Assembly: GCA_023439305.1 (NCBI GenBank)
Contig: JAEXOO010000037.1
Span: 14,511-78,510, forward strand
Origin: Pseudomonadota bacterium
GTDB lineage: Bacteria; Pseudomonadota; Gammaproteobacteria; Burkholderiales; Burkholderiaceae_B
Length of the DNA: 64,000 nucleotides
Direction of reading: 5' to 3'
A model generated the notes under the pieces. That model was given only the letters and a program-made list of their open reading frames with translations, was not told the origin of the DNA and searched no databases. The position numbers and the translations under genes were made by a program. Shown here in pieces: positions 52,004 through 62,408 of the stretch. Position 1 is the first letter of the stretch. Every line of letters starts with the position of its first letter.

Positions 52004-52999
52004 ATGCGCATCGGTTCCTGGTCCCTTCCCAACCCTATTTTCATTGCCCCCATGGCTGGCGTCACAGATCGACCATACCGGCGGCTGTGCAAGGCGTTGG
52101 GCGCAGGCTATGCGGTGTCCGAAATGGCGGCCAGCAACAAGCGGCTCTGGGACAGCGTCAAGACATCCCGCCGCCTGAACCACGATGGCGAAATCGATCC
52201 GGTGGCAGTTCAGATCGCCGGCTCAGATCCCGAAATGATGGCCGAGGCCGCCGTCTTCAATATAGAAAAAGGCGCCCGCATCATTGACATCAATATGGGC
52301 TGCCCCGCCAAGAAAGTGTGCAATGTCACCTCGGGCTCGGCCCTGCTGCGCGACGAACCACGAGTGATCGACATCCTCGAACATGTTGTCAAGGCATGTA
52401 CTCCCCATCAGGTTCCGGTTACACTCAAGACCCGCACCGGCTGGGATGCGCAGTCGCGCAACGCTGTCCGTATCGCACGGCTGGCCGAAGATATCGGCAT
52501 CGCCGCTCTTACCCTGCATGGCCGCACGCGCTGCGACTTCTATCAGGGCCAGGCCGAATACGACACCATACGCGAAGTCAAGAACAGCATCTCTATTCCT
52601 GTCATTGCCAATGGGGATATCGATAGTCCCGAAAAGGCCAAATTCGTACTAGAGTACACCGGAGCGGATGCCGTCATGGTTGGCCGGGCAGCCCAGGGAC
52701 GCCCCTGGATCTTTCGGGAAATTCTGCATTACCTCGAACATGGCACGCACCGCGCCGCGCCTACCTTCAGGGAACTGCGCGACTGCATGGTCGAACACCT
52801 GGAAGATCACTACGCCTTCTATGGTCAGCATACGGGCGTACGTACTGCCCGCAAGCATATCGGCTGGTATCTGTCCGGCATGCCCGACGCCGTGCAGTGG
52901 CTGGAACGCATCAACCGCATTGAAGACTGCAGCGAACAACTGCACGCCATAGGGCTATGGTTCGACGAATGTGAACTTGACCAGCCTTATCAGGGATAA
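52004..52999 (+). CDS. dusB: tRNA-dihydrouridine synthase B
   Basis: A 331-residue FMN enzyme that reduces uridine to dihydrouridine in tRNA. Markers: PNPIFIAPMAGVTDRPYRRLCKALGAG, NMGCPAKKVCNVTSGSALL with the catalytic Cys, and LHGRTRCDFYQGQAEYD. It is followed closely by fis, the same order as in E. coli. The end overlaps a longer Met frame of fis, whose real start is at 53052. Confidence 0.95.
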   Translation: MRIGSWSLPNPIFIAPMAGVTDRPYRRLCKALGAGYAVSEMAASNKRLWDSVKTSRRLNHDGEIDPVAVQIAGSDPEMMAEAAVFNIEKGARIIDINMGCPAKKVCNVTSGSALLRDEPRVIDILEHVVKACTPHQVPVTLKTRTGWDAQSRNAVRIARLAEDIGIAALTLHGRTRCDFYQGQAEYDTIREVKNSISIPVIANGDIDSPEKAKFVLEYTGADAVMVGRAAQGRPWIFREILHYLEHGTHRAAPTFRELRDCMVEHLEDHYAFYGQHTGVRTARKHIGWYLSGMPDAVQWLERINRIEDCSEQLHAIGLWFDECELDQPYQG

Positions 53000-53051
53000 G
53001 GGCCTGCAAGCCGCTCTTTTGTATTTAAGCAACGTATACCTTCAGAAAAAC

Positions 53052-53291
53052 ATGTCTACGACCAACCCACTCGAACAGTCCGTACGTGAGCGCCTGGAAC
53101 GCTATTTCGCCGACCTGGGCGACTCCGAGCCACGCGATATGCTGTCGATGGTCATCTCCTGCGTGGAACGCCCCGTCCTGCAGGTTGCCCTGGAAAAATC
53201 CGCCGGCAACCAGTCCAAGGCCGCGGAAATGCTGGGCATCACGCGCAGCACGCTGCGCAAGAAACTCAGCGCCCACAATCTGCAACCCTGA
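53052..53291 (+). CDS. fis: Fis-family DNA-binding protein
   Basis: A 79-residue protein with the Fis helix-turn-helix at the C-terminus (GNQSKAAEMLGITRSTLRKKL, about 53-73). Gene order dusB-fis matches the E. coli operon, where Fis is a nucleoid protein that activates rRNA transcription. Betaproteobacterial Fis is slightly shorter. The Met at 52971 belongs to the dusB overlap region. Confidence 0.93.
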   Translation: MSTTNPLEQSVRERLERYFADLGDSEPRDMLSMVISCVERPVLQVALEKSAGNQSKAAEMLGITRSTLRKKLSAHNLQP

Positions 53292-53317
53292 TTCCTAACT
53301 CTCAAGCCTCACCTTCC

Positions 53318-54910
<1,593 letters not shown>

Positions 54911-54911
54911 T

Positions 54912-55457
54912 ATGCGTATCCTGGGCATAGACCCTGGCCTGCGTCGCACCGGTTTCGGCGTGATCGACGTCCAGGGGCCCAGGTTAAGCTACGTATCCAG
55001 CGGGACCATCGTGGTCCCGACGGACCTCCCCCTGGCGCAACGGCTCAAGCTCATTCTGACGCACATTGCCGAAGTCATCGAGCAAAGCCGGCCCGATACC
55101 AGTGCTGTCGAAAAAGTCTTCGTCAACAGCAACCCGACCTCTACCCTGCTGCTGGGCCAGGCCCGTGGCGCGGCCCTGTGCGCCCTGGCCGTGGGCGGTC
55201 TGGATGTGCACGAATACACAGCGCTGCAAATCAAGAAGACAGTCGCGGGCAACGGTCATGCCGGCAAGGAGCAGATCCAGCTGATGGTGCAACGGCTGTT
55301 GCAGCTCAGCGGCCTGCCCGCGCCGGATTCGGCGGACGCCCTGGCTTGCGCCATCAGTCATGCCCATCATGCCAGTGTGCTCTCCAGCCTGCAGAAAAGC
55401 GGCGCGCTGGCCAGCGGCCCGCGCCGGCGTATCCGTGCCGGCAGAGTGCTGGGCTGA
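54912..55457 (+). CDS. ruvC: Holliday junction endonuclease RuvC
   Basis: A 181-residue resolvase. Asp7 in ILGIDPGLRRTGFGVI, Glu in SAVEKVFVNSNPTSTLLLGQARG and the C-terminal DSADALACAISHAH give the acidic active site. It cuts Holliday junctions processed by RuvAB. It starts one base after purH and precedes ruvA. Confidence 0.97.
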   Translation: MRILGIDPGLRRTGFGVIDVQGPRLSYVSSGTIVVPTDLPLAQRLKLILTHIAEVIEQSRPDTSAVEKVFVNSNPTSTLLLGQARGAALCALAVGGLDVHEYTALQIKKTVAGNGHAGKEQIQLMVQRLLQLSGLPAPDSADALACAISHAHHASVLSSLQKSGALASGPRRRIRAGRVLG

Positions 55458-55514
55458 TCGTCTCACACCCGCTTCCTGCTACGTATCAACAGGCTCTGAA
55501 ATAAAGGTATTTCC

Positions 55515-56093
55515 ATGATCGGACGCATTCGCGGAACCCTGATTGAAAAACAGCCCCCCACTATTTGTGTGGATGTGGGCGGTGTCGGTTACGAAATCGA
55601 CGTGCCCATGAGCACGCTATACCAGATGCCCGAACTGGGCGCGCAGGTCAGTCTGTTCACCCACCTGGCCATCCGCGAAGATGCCCATGTTCTGTTCGGC
55701 TTTTCCAGCCTGTCTGAACGCAGCACCTTCCGCGCCTTGATCAAGGTGACGGGCATAGGCGCTCGCACCGCGCTGGCCTTGTTGTCGGGCATGAGCGCCG
55801 AGGAACTGGCTGACGCCATCACGCGCCAGGAAAGCGGACGTCTGGTCAAGATTCCCGGCATCGGCAAGAAGACGGCTGAACGCCTGCTGCTGGAACTGCG
55901 CGGCAAGCTGGGTGCCGATCTGGGCAGCGGGGCCGTCAGCGCCGCTCCCAGCAGCCGCGACGACGTGCTGCATGCCCTGGAGGCATTGGGCTACTCCAGC
56001 AAGGAAGCTGCTATCGCCGTCAAGGCTCTGCCGGACGGTATCGACGTATCCGAAGGAATCAAGCAGGCGCTCAAATCACTGTCACGGGCGTAA
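55515..56093 (+). CDS. ruvA: Holliday junction DNA helicase subunit RuvA
   Basis: A 192-residue protein. The N-terminal OB domain (IGRIRGTLIEKQPP), the two helix-hairpin-helix motifs (VTGIGARTALALLSG, IPGIGKKTAERLLLELRGKLG) and the C-terminal RuvB-contact domain are all present. AAAGGTATTTCC lies ahead of the ATG. RuvA binds four-way junctions. ruvB is about 1.1 kb away. Confidence 0.97.
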   Translation: MIGRIRGTLIEKQPPTICVDVGGVGYEIDVPMSTLYQMPELGAQVSLFTHLAIREDAHVLFGFSSLSERSTFRALIKVTGIGARTALALLSGMSAEELADAITRQESGRLVKIPGIGKKTAERLLLELRGKLGADLGSGAVSAAPSSRDDVLHALEALGYSSKEAAIAVKALPDGIDVSEGIKQALKSLSRA

Positions 56094-56122
56094 AAACAGA
56101 TGCCGGGCACTGAAGCCCGGCA
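56091..56122 (-). terminator. Terminator of the PLP dehydratase gene
   Basis: TGCCGGGC / GCCCGGCA with a 6-base loop. On the minus strand it is followed by TCTGTTTTTA. On the plus strand it could also act weakly after ruvA. Confidence 0.75.
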
Positions 56123-56143
56123 CTCGCCAGCCCGCACCTCAGC

Positions 56144-57103
56144 TCAGCTCAGCAAACGGCCCAGGGTCGCCACATCGACATTGCCGCCGCTGATGACCAC
56201 TCCCACGCGCCGCCCCTGCAAGTTGGCCTGACGCATCACGGCCGCCGCGCCCAAGCATCCTGTCGGCTCGGCTACGATCTTCATACGTTCGGCAAAAAAA
56301 CGCAAAGCGTCGACCAGCTCCGCATCCGTAGCCGTGACGATATCCGCCACATGCCGGCGGATGATATCAAAAGTGATAGGCGCCAGAGCCTGGGTCAAGG
56401 CGCCATCGGCGATCGACATAGGCGGGGCGATCTTGACGATTTCTCCACAGCGCAAGGATTGCTGCGCATCGTTGCCAGCTTGCGGTTCCACCCCATACAC
56501 CTTGCATTCCGGCGCCATGGCATGCGCGGCCAGCAGACAGCCCGACAACAAGCCTCCGCCGCCCAGCGGCACATACAGCTCCTGCAGATCAGGCACGTCC
56601 TTGAACAGTTCGCGGGCCGCCGTGCCCTGCCCGGCGATCACGTCCGCATGTCCAAAAGGGGGGATCAGCGTCAGCCCGTGACGCTCCACCATGTCCTGGG
56701 CGAGCTGCACCCGATCCTGAGTCAAGCGGTCATACTCCACCACCGTGGCCCCGTAACCGCGCGCGGCGGCCAGCTTGGCGGCCGGTGCATCGGAGTTCAT
56801 GAGAATCGTGGCGGGCACATCAAGCAGACGGGCTGCCAATGAGACCGCCTGCGCATGGTTTCCAGACGAAAACGCCACGACACCGGCGCGCCGCTGCTCG
56901 GGCGTCAGGCGCACCAGCGCGTTATAGCCGCCGCGGAACTTGAAGGCGCCTATCCTCTGGAAATTCTCGCATTTGAAGTAGACCTCGCCGTTCAGGCGCT
57001 GGTTCAAGGTGGCAGAGGTCAGGACAGGCGTGCGGTGAGCGACAGGCTTGAGACGCTGGGCCGCCGCAAGGACATCGTCAAAAGTCGGCAATGGCTTGGA
57101 CAT
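56144..57103 (-). CDS. Threonine/serine dehydratase or serine-racemase-like PLP enzyme
   Basis: A 319-residue fold-type II PLP enzyme with no regulatory ACT domain. The PLP lysine is Lys55 (GAFKFRGGYNAL), SSGNHAQ binds the substrate carboxylate, and PLGGGGLLSG binds the phosphate. SGGNVD near the end is shared with catabolic threonine dehydratases and threo-3-hydroxyaspartate dehydratases. The exact substrate cannot be set by eye. It lies between ruvA and the divergent ruvB. Confidence 0.88.
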   Translation of the reverse strand: MSKPLPTFDDVLAAAQRLKPVAHRTPVLTSATLNQRLNGEVYFKCENFQRIGAFKFRGGYNALVRLTPEQRRAGVVAFSSGNHAQAVSLAARLLDVPATILMNSDAPAAKLAAARGYGATVVEYDRLTQDRVQLAQDMVERHGLTLIPPFGHADVIAGQGTAARELFKDVPDLQELYVPLGGGGLLSGCLLAAHAMAPECKVYGVEPQAGNDAQQSLRCGEIVKIAPPMSIADGALTQALAPITFDIIRRHVADIVTATDAELVDALRFFAERMKIVAEPTGCLGAAAVMRQANLQGRRVGVVISGGNVDVATLGRLLS

Positions 57104-57202
57104 GGATAAAATCTCTTCAGAGGTCAACGTTTCTTCATTATGCAGGAACTCAGCCCCGCGATGCCAAGCCGCGCCCAGCCCGGGACCGCATGGTGTACCA
57201 TA

Positions 57203-57218
57203 CTGTATATTCAATCAG
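57203..57218. promoter_or_regulatory. LexA (SOS) box-like site ahead of ruvB
   Basis: CTGTATATTCAATCAG fits the CTG-N10-CAG LexA pattern and the AT-rich centre of the consensus, 10 bases before the ruvB ATG. Twelve of sixteen bases match the ideal palindrome. SOS control of ruvB is known in many bacteria. Confidence 0.6.
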
Positions 57219-57228
57219 CGTACGCATC

Positions 57229-58299
57229 ATGGCCATTCATTCTGATTCGCTCTCCAGTCTGCCCTCCGAGCAGCGCATCATCGCGCCCCAGGCCCTTTCG
57301 CCCAACGAAGAATCCGTCGAACGGGCCTTGCGCCCCAAGATGCTGGACGACTATGTAGGCCAGGCCCGAGCGCGCGAGCAATTGGAAATCTTCATTGCCG
57401 CTGCGCGCCAGCGCCAGGAAGCCCTGGACCACGTCCTGCTGTTCGGGCCTCCCGGCCTGGGCAAGACGACCTTGGCGCACATCATCGCCCACGAAATGGG
57501 TGTCAATCTGCGCCAGACCTCCGGCCCCGTGCTCGAGCGGCCCGGCGACCTGGCCGCCCTGCTGACCAATCTGGAACCCAACGACGTCCTGTTCATCGAC
57601 GAAATTCACCGGCTCTCGCCTGTGGTCGAAGAAATCCTTTATCCCGCCCTGGAAGACTTCCAGATCGACATCCTGATCGGTGAAGGCCCGGCCGCCCGCA
57701 GCGTCAAGCTGGACCTGCAGCCTTTCACCCTGGTGGGGGCCACTACTCGCGCCGGCATGTTGACCAATCCCTTGCGCGACCGCTTCGGCATTGTGTCTCG
57801 GCTGGAATTTTATGGCGTGGACGATCTGGCCCGCATCGTGGCACGCAGCGCTGGCCTGCTCAATGTATCCACCACCGATGACGGCACCTACGAGATCGCC
57901 CGCCGCTCACGCGGCACGCCTCGCATCGCCAACCGCCTGCTGCGGCGCGTGCGCGACTATGCCGAAGTCAAGACAAACGGCATCATCCACACCGAATGCG
58001 CCCAGGCGGCGCTGGCCATGCTGGAAGTCGACCCGCAAGGGCTGGACCTGATGGACCGCAAGCTGCTCGAAGCCATCATCCACAAGTTTGACGGCGGTCC
58101 AGTGGGCGTCGACAGCCTGGCCGCCGCCATCGGCGAAGAACGCGATACCATCGAAGATGTCATCGAACCCTACCTGATCCAGCATGGCTTCCTGCAGCGT
58201 ACGCCGCGCGGCCGCACCGCAACCCTGAACACCTGGCGGCACCTGGGCCTGACGCCGCCACGCAACGGCGGCCCCCAGGCACTGTTCGAGTCCGCCTAA
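57229..58299 (+). CDS. ruvB: Holliday junction branch-migration ATPase RuvB
   Basis: A 356-residue AAA+ motor. Walker A GPPGLGKTT, Walker B FIDEIHRL, sensor 1 GATTRAG and the arginine finger DRFG are all visible. The C-terminal winged helix (QHGFLQRTPRGRTAT) binds DNA. The start at 57229 follows a LexA-like box; a longer frame from 57091 reads through the divergent promoter and is rejected. Confidence 0.97.
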   Translation: MAIHSDSLSSLPSEQRIIAPQALSPNEESVERALRPKMLDDYVGQARAREQLEIFIAAARQRQEALDHVLLFGPPGLGKTTLAHIIAHEMGVNLRQTSGPVLERPGDLAALLTNLEPNDVLFIDEIHRLSPVVEEILYPALEDFQIDILIGEGPAARSVKLDLQPFTLVGATTRAGMLTNPLRDRFGIVSRLEFYGVDDLARIVARSAGLLNVSTTDDGTYEIARRSRGTPRIANRLLRRVRDYAEVKTNGIIHTECAQAALAMLEVDPQGLDLMDRKLLEAIIHKFDGGPVGVDSLAAAIGEERDTIEDVIEPYLIQHGFLQRTPRGRTATLNTWRHLGLTPPRNGGPQALFESA

Positions 58300-58303
58300 A
58301 CCT

Positions 58304-59104
58304 TCAAGGACGGGCCCAGGGCCGGAAAACCAGGATCACCGTGATCAGCATGGAAACACCGGCGGCCATGAGCAGGGCCCACATCCACGACATATGCAGG
58401 ACGCTCAAGGCCAGCACCGAGCAAAATCCGGCCAGACTGGCAGTGCCCAGCAAAGCAGAACGCAAGGTGGCAATAAGGCTGCCGGCGCCCAGCCTCTGAT
58501 GTATGGTCACTGCCACGACCGTATAACCTATGGGAAACGCCAACAGCAAGCCCGATGCACTGGGCCCCAGCCACTGGCTGGCAGTAGTCACACAGGCTAC
58601 CAGCACGCCTGCCAGCGCGCCTCTCAGCAGCAGCAAGCCCCAGCCCGCCCTGCCCTTGGCCGCCGCCACCTCCGATCTGGCCTCACGTGCCAAGCGCAGG
58701 CAAACGATGGTTGTCAAAACAAACACGGCCAGGCCCAGCCACGGCTGGGCAGGCAGAAAAGACAGCAGAGCCGCTGACGCCAGCCAAACCAGCACCGCAC
58801 AGCCTAGCGTGCGCCATGGCGGCAAGGAGCGCGCCGCCAGAATATAGGCCAGCACAAACAACTGTGTGGCGCACAGTGAATACAAGGCATAAGAGGCCGC
58901 CTGATGGATAAAATCAGCCGGGAACTGGGTCGCCAGAAAATAGAATCCGGGTCCCAGCACCATGGGCAAGCCCGCCAGGGCCCCTCCGACCAAGGGACCA
59001 AACGCCCCCACCGACCAAGACACCATCACCACCACCATGGCCGTCGCACCCATCCTGACCAAGAGCGCGGGCCATGAAATATCCGCAAATAAAGTTTCCA
59101 GCAT
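58304..59104 (-). CDS. Conserved polytopic membrane protein
   Basis: A 266-residue protein with about nine hydrophobic segments (TAMVVVMVSWSVGAFGPLVGGALAGLP, WLGLAVFVLTTIVCLRL, GALAGVLVACVTTASQWLGPSASGLLLAFP, TASLAGFCSVLALSVLHMSWMWALLMAAGVSMLITVIL). Two halves look alike (SWSVGAFGPLVGGALAGLP and ASQWLGPSASGLLLAFP), an inverted-repeat style seen in transporters. I do not recognise the family. AAGGGG precedes the ATG at 59104. Confidence 0.75.
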   Translation of the reverse strand: MLETLFADISWPALLVRMGATAMVVVMVSWSVGAFGPLVGGALAGLPMVLGPGFYFLATQFPADFIHQAASYALYSLCATQLFVLAYILAARSLPPWRTLGCAVLVWLASAALLSFLPAQPWLGLAVFVLTTIVCLRLAREARSEVAAAKGRAGWGLLLLRGALAGVLVACVTTASQWLGPSASGLLLAFPIGYTVVAVTIHQRLGAGSLIATLRSALLGTASLAGFCSVLALSVLHMSWMWALLMAAGVSMLITVILVFRPWARP

Positions 59105-59135
59105 CGTGAACCCCTTGGGTATGACCCCGCACAGC

Positions 59136-59168
59136 CGGAAAAAGAAAGCGCGCGGCATGCCGCGCGCC
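59136..59168 (-). terminator. Terminator after pyrC
   Basis: GCGCGCGGCATGCCGCGCGC is a perfect palindrome. On the minus strand it is followed by TTTCTTTTT, 28 bases past the pyrC stop. Confidence 0.85.
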
Positions 59169-59195
59169 CGTCCCGGCCGGATGGTCGATGTCAGA

Positions 59196-60254
59196 TCAAG
59201 CCACCACGCTCCAGTCCAGTTCTTGTCCAGCCGCCAGCGGTACCAAAGGGTCTCCCGCCATATCCACCGCTTGCGGAATGGCATAAGGGCTGCGCCGCAA
59301 GGTCAAATGTCCCTCGTTCACGGGCAAGCCATAAAATGCCGGGCCATTCAGGCTGGCGAATGCCTCCAGCTTGTCCAGACGACCGATTTGGTCAAAGGCG
59401 CTTGCGTATAGCTCCATGGCATGAAGGGCCGTGTAGCAACCCGCGCAGCCACAGGCCTGCTCCTTGCGACTGCGGGAATGCGGTGCGCTGTCCGTGCCCA
59501 GAAAGAAACGGCCGCTGTCGCTGACGGCCGCTTTCAACAAGGCCTGACGATGCGTCTCCCGCTTGAGCACGGGCAGACAATACCAGTGCGGCTGCAGGCC
59601 GCCCTGGAACAGGGCATTTCGGTTGTAGAGCAGATGATGAGCGGTAATAGTCGCGGCGACCGGACCTTCCGCCTGGCTGACATAGGCCGCGCCATCGGCG
59701 GTGGTCAGGTGTTCGAAGACGACTTTCAATTCCGGGAATGCCTTGCGCATGGGAATCATGACGCGCTCAATGAAGACAGCCTCGCGATCGAACAGATCCA
59801 CCGTGGGATCGGTGACCTCGCCGTGCATCAACAAGGGCATGCCCACTTCCTGCATGACTTCCAGCACCTTGGAGCACTTGCCCAGCAGGTCGGTCACGCC
59901 GGCGTCGGAGTTCGTCGTAGCGCCCGCTGGGTACAGCTTGACGCCATGCACCTGCCCGCTGTCACGGGCCCGGCGCATTTCATCAGGGTCGGTATTGTCC
60001 GTCAGGTACAGCGTCATCAAGGGTTCAAAGTCCGATTGCACGCCCGCCTTGGCCAGGGCGGCCAGAATACGTTCGCGATAGGCCAAGGCCAGCGCCGTGG
60101 TGGTCACCGGCGGGGTTAGATTCGGCATGATGATGGCGCGACCGAATTGAGCGGCAGTATGTCCGACCACGGACTCCAGCACGGCGCCATCGCGCAGGTG
60201 CAGATGCCAGTCGTCAGGGCGGCGAATTACAAGGGTATCCGGGGTAGGGCTCAT
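59196..60254 (-). CDS. pyrC: Dihydroorotase
   Basis: A 352-residue metal-dependent amidohydrolase of pyrimidine synthesis. The His-x-His motif is in DDWHLHLRDG, the carboxylated Lys in VKLYPAG, and other metal ligands in LLMHGEV and FEHLTT. FFLGTDSAPHSRSRKE carries the catalytic Asp. Start at 60254 rather than 60272, as the shorter form has the normal N-terminus. Confidence 0.97.
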   Translation of the reverse strand: MSPTPDTLVIRRPDDWHLHLRDGAVLESVVGHTAAQFGRAIIMPNLTPPVTTTALALAYRERILAALAKAGVQSDFEPLMTLYLTDNTDPDEMRRARDSGQVHGVKLYPAGATTNSDAGVTDLLGKCSKVLEVMQEVGMPLLMHGEVTDPTVDLFDREAVFIERVMIPMRKAFPELKVVFEHLTTADGAAYVSQAEGPVAATITAHHLLYNRNALFQGGLQPHWYCLPVLKRETHRQALLKAAVSDSGRFFLGTDSAPHSRSRKEQACGCAGCYTALHAMELYASAFDQIGRLDKLEAFASLNGPAFYGLPVNEGHLTLRRSPYAIPQAVDMAGDPLVPLAAGQELDWSVVA

Positions 60255-60563
60255 GGCTAGACTCAAAAACATGCAATTCAGCGCACTGTCTGTGCAGATT
60301 CCGGGCTGATCGCGTCAAGGGTGTCGAATACGTCATTATGCTACAGGCGGCCTCTGCACGCATGCATCCCCCTGCCCCGCTCCGCTCCCAGGGGGCAGCA
60401 AAATCCCCACGGGCTGTCCAGAGGGGGAAAATCCCCGTCTGCCCACCGTTGCCGACAGAAACAAATGGCTTGGATTTCAGGGGAGTATCACGGTATGCTG
60501 ACAACGGAGTCGTGCCCAGTCGCATATCCTGTCCTTTCAACTCATTCCTCAGGAGTTCTGTTC
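60255..60563. other. Intergenic region between pyrC and the SWIB gene
   Basis: 309 bases, divergent promoters expected. I find short frames only. The SWIB gene has AGGAG before its ATG. Confidence 0.5.
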
Positions 60564-60842
60564 ATGGCCAGCACTGAAAAAAAGCCTGCTGCTCGCAAAC
60601 CCAATGCAGCCTTCATGAAGCCCCTCACTCCTAGCCCCACCCTGGCTGCCGTGATCGGCCCCGGCGCGCTGCCTCGCACTGAAGTCACCAAGAAGATCTG
60701 GGATTACATCAAAAAGCACAACCTCCAGGATCCCGCGAACCGTCGCAACATCAATGCTGATGCCAAGTTGCGTCCCCTGTTCGGCAAGGACCAGGTGTCC
60801 ATGTTCGAGTTGACCAAATTGGTCAGCGCTCACCTCAAGTAA
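60564..60842 (+). CDS. SWIB/MDM2-domain protein
   Basis: A 92-residue protein with a basic start (STEKKPAARKPNAAF) and an SWIB fold: LTPSPTLAAVIGPGALPRTEVTKKIWDYIKKHNLQDP, then NADAKLRPLFGKDQVSMFELTKLVSAHL. This domain is best known from eukaryotic chromatin remodellers and chlamydial proteins, but short stand-alone forms occur in several bacteria. The role is unknown; basic residues suggest a nucleic-acid or histone-like link. Confidence 0.92.
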   Translation: MASTEKKPAARKPNAAFMKPLTPSPTLAAVIGPGALPRTEVTKKIWDYIKKHNLQDPANRRNINADAKLRPLFGKDQVSMFELTKLVSAHLK

Positions 60843-60874
60843 GGTGCAGGTGCTCGGCACCTGATGCGTCATCG

Positions 60875-60909
60875 GGCCGCGCCGCTGATATCAGCCGCGG
60901 CCTTTTTTT
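60875..60909 (+). terminator. Rho-independent terminator after the SWIB gene
   Basis: GGCCGCG / CGCGGCC encloses an inner GCTGAT / ATCAGC stem and is followed by seven T. Confidence 0.88.
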
Positions 60910-60975
60910 CGCCCACCTTTTTTCCGCCGCCCTATCCATTCAATACAACGTGCGCCGCTAGGCGCCATCCGTGTC

Positions 60976-62400
60976 ATGACTCCCACCCTGTCTCTGTGCT
61001 GGCTGCGCCGCGATCTGCGCCTGCACGACAATACAGCCTTGCACCATGCTTTACGGAGCGGCCACCCCGTGGCGTGCGTGTTTATCTTCGACACCACGAT
61101 TCTGGCCTCCCTGCCCGCTGATGACAGAAGGATCGCCTTCATACGGGAAAGCCTGTATGAGCTGAAGCAGGATCTGCGGCAGCGAGGCGCCGAACTGATC
61201 ACTGCTCAGGGCGACCCACGTACGCTGATCCCCGAGTTGGCACAACACCTTCAGGCCCAAGCGGTCTACGCCAACGAAGACTACGAGCCGGCGGCGCGGG
61301 AACGAGATCAAAGCGTAGCCCGCTCCTTGCTCGAACAAGGTCGCACACTGCACCTGTATAAAGACCAGGTCATTTTTGCCAGGGATGAAATCCTGACCCG
61401 GCAAGGCAGTCCTTATACAGTGTTCACCCCCTACAAGCGGAACTGGCTGGAACGCATTCGTGCGCAAGACCTCGAGGTGCGGGATACCCGTGAAGGACAA
61501 TGGGCAATACTGCCTGCGCAAGCATTGCCCACCCTGACCGAGCTAGGCTTCGAGGAAGGGCGACAATTGCTGACTGCGCCAGGCGGCAGCGGTGCGCAAG
61601 CTCTGTTGAGCCAGTTCGAGCCGCGGCTGCATGCTTACGAGCGCCAACGCGATTTTCCTGCCAAGCGAGGCGTCTCGTATCTGGCTCCCCACTTGCGTTT
61701 CGGCACCTTGTCGATCCGGCAGGCCGTCAGCCTGGCTTGGCCCAGCGATTCCCAGGGCGCTGCAACCTGGCTCAGCGAACTGATCTGGCGCGAGTTCTAT
61801 CAGCAATTCCTGTGGCACTTCCCCGAAACCGCCACACACAGCTTCAAGGCCGCCTATCGCGATCTGCCGTACCCCAATCGACAGGACTGGTTTCAAGCCT
61901 GGTGTGAAGGCCGAACCGGCTATCCCATCGTGGATGCAGCCATGCGCCAACTGAATCACTCTGGCTATATGCATAACCGCCTGCGTATGATCACGGCCTC
62001 CTTTCTGGTCAAGGATTTGCTGATAGACTGGAGGTGGGGCGAACAATATTTTTCCCGCAAGCTGCTTGATTACGACATGGCGTCCAACGTCGGCGGCTGG
62101 CAGTGGGCAGCGTCCACAGGTTGTGATGCGCAACCGTATTTCCGCATCTTCAATCCAATCACGCAATCCCGCAAATTCGACCCCGACGGAGACTTTATAC
62201 GGCGTTATGTACCTGAACTGGCACGGCTGGATAGCAAAGCAATCCATGCCCCATGGCAGGCCCGGCAGTTGCCGCTCGACTTTTCCCTGGGCCGGGATTA
62301 TCCCGCCCCTATCGTGGAGCACGAAGTGCAGCGACCTTTGGCCCTGGCTTTGTTTCAGGTAACGTCGCCAGAAAAAAAGACAGACACGGACAGTCAATGA
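60976..62400 (+). CDS. phrB: Deoxyribodipyrimidine photolyase
   Basis: A 474-residue light-driven enzyme that splits cyclobutane pyrimidine dimers. The N-terminal Rossmann-like part (LCWLRRDLRLHDNTALHHAL) is followed by the FAD-binding helical part with NRLRMITASFLVKDLLIDWRWGE and DYDMASNVGGWQWAASTGCDAQPYFRIFNP (photolyase signatures). Class I type. The stop overlaps the possible start of the next gene. Confidence 0.96.
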   Translation: MTPTLSLCWLRRDLRLHDNTALHHALRSGHPVACVFIFDTTILASLPADDRRIAFIRESLYELKQDLRQRGAELITAQGDPRTLIPELAQHLQAQAVYANEDYEPAARERDQSVARSLLEQGRTLHLYKDQVIFARDEILTRQGSPYTVFTPYKRNWLERIRAQDLEVRDTREGQWAILPAQALPTLTELGFEEGRQLLTAPGGSGAQALLSQFEPRLHAYERQRDFPAKRGVSYLAPHLRFGTLSIRQAVSLAWPSDSQGAATWLSELIWREFYQQFLWHFPETATHSFKAAYRDLPYPNRQDWFQAWCEGRTGYPIVDAAMRQLNHSGYMHNRLRMITASFLVKDLLIDWRWGEQYFSRKLLDYDMASNVGGWQWAASTGCDAQPYFRIFNPITQSRKFDPDGDFIRRYVPELARLDSKAIHAPWQARQLPLDFSLGRDYPAPIVEHEVQRPLALALFQVTSPEKKTDTDSQ

Positions 62401-62408
62401 GGATCATC

